From: Phoronis ovalis
Lineage: Eukaryota; Phoronida; Phoronidae
NCBI GenBank assembly: GCA_028565635.1
Contig: JAOXYB010051134.1
Location: 1-11,686, forward strand
Reading direction: 5' to 3'
DNA: 11,686 nt
Below, one piece after another: positions 1 through 11,686 of the stretch (positions are counted from its first letter, which is position 1; each line of letters begins with the position of its first letter). Under the pieces are notes generated by a model that saw only the letters and a program-made list of their open reading frames with translations, ran no database searches and was not told the origin of the DNA. The position numbers and the translations under genes were made by a program.

Positions 1-221
1 CCATTCCTTTCGCTCAAATAGCCAATTTAAACAGCGTACAATGATGATTCTTCGAATCGTCGTTGTCTTGTTTAAATATTACAGCAAGGACATATAAATG
101 TCTGAAAGTGGATGAAAAATATATCATTCAGAAATTGTACCATACCTATTTTTTTGTTTTAGCCATGAATATTAAAGGTTGTATTAAATTATTTTTACAG
201 TTCCTTTTGTTTATCCTTTAG
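1..221 (+). other. Partial intron upstream of the kringle exon
   Basis: AT-rich sequence with stops in all forward frames. Its 3' end is a pyrimidine-rich acceptor at 220-221. It contains no sequence like the N-terminal half of a kringle, which must lie further left. Nothing else is recognisable. Confidence 0.8.
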
Positions 222-10981
<10,760 letters not shown>

Positions 10982-11686
10982 GTAAGTACTGATGAATAAT
11001 ATGTTCCTTATATATAGCACATTCATTTTGAAATAAAACCAAAATGAAAGTATAAAAATGTTTCTGAATGTTTCATTTTCTTCCTGTTCATATTTTGCTA
11101 ATGTCATGAGAGTATGTAAAAGAGAATTACACCCAGGCCTTTTGATATTCTGGTTGTTTAAACCAATCATTGATGCAAATCATGTCAAGTTTGGTTGATG
11201 AACTATTACAACATAGTTCTGTTGTCTGAACATCTCACATGCTTTTAGGTCAGATGCCACCATTTTGCTTTCGATAGAAAATAGTTATTTCGTGCCTAAT
11301 CTCCCAGTTACACAATTTGTCAGTTTGACTGCATAAACCGGCGGGGGGTACTTGGTCTTGATTTGGATGGGATGTGCCACAGGCCCTCAAAAATCATAAC
11401 CCAAACATATACCTAGGGAAAACTAAAAAATAGTTCCGAAATTATACCAAAACTACAAGATACCTTAAGTTACCTGAACTTAGAAATGAAAACATATTCC
11501 TTCAACAACAAACAGCAAAGTAATGTTATTTTCCTATGTGTGACTCATAATTAAACCCTTGTGGCTGGGTGTTCATATATGTATGTAAAAAAAAAATTGT
11601 ATTTATATTTATCATACAGAGGGCGCTGTTGCGACACCGTTCTGTAACAGGTTGACTAACTGCAGATTCACAGGAGGTTTATTATT
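10982..11686 (+). other. Partial intron, phase 1, after the last protease exon seen
   Basis: Donor gtaagt at 10982. No following exon is found: candidate acceptors at 11620 and 11672 would create an immediate stop in the required phase, and no N-D-I-A-L-like motif is present. The stretch from 11338 on contains a G-run block and, near 11620-11675, GC-richer sequence unlike the rest of the introns; both may be dispersed repeat remains. Confidence 0.75.
11338..11470. repeat. Possible dispersed repeat fragment starting at a G run
   Basis: It begins ccggcggggggtacttgg, and continues with gatgggatgtgccacaggccc and an A-rich tail of aaaac and aaaaatag pieces. The abrupt GC-rich start in an AT-rich intron suggests an inserted repeat. 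Blocks opening with a G run plus TACT are familiar in some invertebrate genomes, but I cannot name the family from memory. Confidence 0.35.

Noticed and set aside
11618-11686. Possible next protease exon after catacag near 11620 or attcacag near 11672
   Set aside because: Both would form a stop codon at the junction with the preceding T (TAG and TGA). The sequence lacks the motif around the catalytic Asp.

Overview
The window is a piece of a metazoan nuclear gene. It has short exons of 71-239 bases in AT-rich introns, with GT-AG splice borders (one GC-AG), and it encodes classic extracellular modules. I read one gene on the + strand that runs through the whole window and is open at both ends. 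Sixteen exons splice in one continuous frame (2281 coding bases, 760 codons plus one base). Residue numbers in the entries count from the first codon of the first exon seen here. The module set and intron sizes suggest an invertebrate, perhaps a deuterostome such as a hemichordate, echinoderm or lancelet. The species cannot be fixed from this sequence alone.

Module order is: kringle (C-terminal half only), LDLa-1, PAN/apple, LDLa-2, SRCR-1, LDLa-3, SRCR-2, Thr-rich linker, LDLa-4, SRCR-3, Thr/Pro linker, then the start of a trypsin-like (S1A) protease domain up to just past the catalytic His. The signal peptide, first half of the kringle, catalytic Asp and Ser, and stop codon lie outside the window. 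The product is probably a large secreted or membrane-tethered mosaic serine protease zymogen. It is related to neurotrypsin (kringle + SRCRs + trypsin), but also carries a PAN domain, as in plasminogen and HGF, and interleaved LDLa modules.

Every module boundary is interrupted by a phase 1 intron. Introns inside modules are phase 0 (kringle, PAN) or phase 2 (LDLa-1, all three SRCRs, protease). LDLa-SRCR occurs three times in tandem, which points to growth by duplication of a symmetric module pair. One SRCR intron uses a GC donor.

The introns hold AT-rich sequence and some repeats. The clearest is a degenerate tandem array with a ~310-base unit in the largest intron (7346-9068). There is also an AATAAGGAA inverted-repeat cluster (1462-1912), a possible foldback element (4733-5129) and a GC-richer block near the right end. 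I found no RNA gene, CRISPR array, bacterial feature or second protein gene.
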